NCBI GenBank assembly: GCA_963775275.1
Contig: CAVZII010000004.1
Coordinates: 1 to 64,000 of the forward strand
Length of the DNA stretch: 64,000 nucleotides
DNA from: JANWHQ01 sp963775275
GTDB lineage: Bacteria > Pseudomonadota > Alphaproteobacteria > Caulobacterales > Caulobacteraceae
Direction of reading: 5' to 3'
Under the pieces are notes generated by a model that saw only the letters and a list, made by a program, of their open reading frames with translations, was not told where the DNA came from and made no database searches. Within the stretch, counting starts at the first letter, position 1; every line of letters begins with the position of its first letter. Below, in pieces: positions 63,426 to 64,000 of this stretch. Position numbers and translations under genes: made by a program.

Positions 63426-64000
63426 ATGAACAGGACGGACACTGACATGCGAGATCAAATCGAAGCCGTCTTCGACCGGATCCGTTGGCTGACGGCACGG
63501 CAGGCGACGCCGGGCATCTGCGTCCAGATTCAAGTCGAGGATGACCATTTCGCGCTCTCAGCGGGCCTGCACACCGTCCGACGCGATGCGCCCATGACGA
63601 CCGAGACGGGATTTCCGATGGGCTGCATCACCAAGTCCCTGATGGCGTTGGCTTGCGCGGAGCTTCACCGGGCCGGCCGCCTGGATCTCCACGCCCCCGT
63701 CGCCGACTACCTGCCCGAGCTGTGTGACGCGGCGGGCCGGCCGGAGGTGCGCCTGGTCCATCTGCTGAGCCACAGCGCCGGCTATGTCGAGCCACAGATC
63801 TCCTTGCCGTTTCAGGAACTGAACTGGGACCGCTTTGTCTGCTTCTTCCACGACCGCAAGCAGGCGTTTCGGCCGGGCGCGGTGTGGAGCTACACGCAGA
63901 CGGGCCACGCCATCGTCGCGCGCGTGCTCGAGAAGGTCGTGGGCGCGCCGGCTCTGGAGCACCTCAAACGCCATATCCTGGAAGACCTCGGCATCGGGCC
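63426..64000 (+). CDS. Beta-lactamase-fold protein with Cys at the nucleophile position (partial)
   Basis: The ATG at 63426 (or 63447) starts a frame that runs off the window edge; 191 aa are visible. The fold is that of class C beta-lactamases and serine hydrolases: HRAGRLDLHAPVADYLPEL, VRLVHLLSHSAGYVEP, and FRPGAVWSYTQTGHAIVARV LEKVVG. The SxxK motif reads CITK (GFPMGCITKSLMALAC), so Cys replaces the catalytic Ser, and YxN reads YTQ. It could act as an acyltransferase or be inactive. It follows the second adenylate-forming gene by 179 bp. Confidence 0.7.
   Translation, partial: MNRTDTDMRDQIEAVFDRIRWLTARQATPGICVQIQVEDDHFALSAGLHTVRRDAPMTTETGFPMGCITKSLMALACAELHRAGRLDLHAPVADYLPELCDAAGRPEVRLVHLLSHSAGYVEPQISLPFQELNWDRFVCFFHDRKQAFRPGAVWSYTQTGHAIVARVLEKVVGAPALEHLKRHILEDLGIG

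Overview
The window is high-GC DNA with crowded genes, frequent GTG and TTG starts, palindromic intergenic repeats, paired tRNAs upstream of tuf, and TonB-C and DUF6152 family genes. Together these suggest an alphaproteobacterium, possibly of the Caulobacterales (Caulobacter/Phenylobacterium type). The lineage is inference, because no rRNA or species marker lies in the window.

Layout. (1) 1-3.7 kb is visibly AT-richer. It holds a minus-strand SIR2-STAND NTPase-TPR gene of the anti-phage type, broken by two single-base frameshifts, next to the stub of a SRAP (YedK/HMCES) gene. (2) 4-15.7 kb is envelope-oriented: membrane proteins, TonB-C proteins (one with five tandem repeats), a degraded protease region, a cytosolic subtilase, a PadR/HAAS-like regulatory pair, and two tandem OmpA/Pal-like lipoproteins. 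(3) 15.8-20.9 kb is a minus-strand operon for a 2-oxoacid:ferredoxin oxidoreductase (KorA, KorB) and an iron-sulfur flavoprotein. (4) 21.2-32.6 kb holds a duplicated pair of secreted families (DUF6152 and a 288-aa GHWEG-motif family), two MFS transporters, a serine hydrolase and two paralogous secreted proteins. (5) 32.7-41.7 kb is mostly housekeeping: a GT-B-like transferase, tuf with tRNA-Gly and tRNA-Tyr, rlmB, a His-rich membrane protein beside a TerC/YjbE-type metal exporter, metG, a DUF1761 protein and tRNA-Thr. (6) From about 41.7 kb to the right edge is an accessory region. It has an M16-like protein without the zinc motif, a Gly/Tyr-rich glycine-zipper protein, a small hydrophobic peptide, a MarR regulator, a sulfotransferase, a full core set of type III secretion (T3SS) genes, two adenylate-forming enzymes and the start of a beta-lactamase-fold protein with Cys at the nucleophile position.

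The main system is the T3SS. On the minus strand the order is sctV-C-D-F-I-J-K-L-N-O-P-Q-R-S-T, with many 4-bp start/stop overlaps, and sctU is divergent. The C-to-L and N-to-T orders follow the Yersinia Ysc order and include the Ysc-type sctK. A perfect 14-bp palindrome lies in the sctV-sctU promoter gap. No translocators, chaperones, SctW, SctE or SctG were recognised, so the effectors, and whether this is a virulence, symbiosis or antagonism machine, are unknown.

A recurring oddity is that six apparently good genes (the SIR2-STAND gene, an MFS transporter, a secreted protein, the His-rich protein, sctL and sctI) need one base removed to restore the frame, and the SIR2-STAND gene needs this twice. 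A same-direction bias points to base-insertion errors in the assembly rather than independent decay, and this must be settled before calling any of them a pseudogene.
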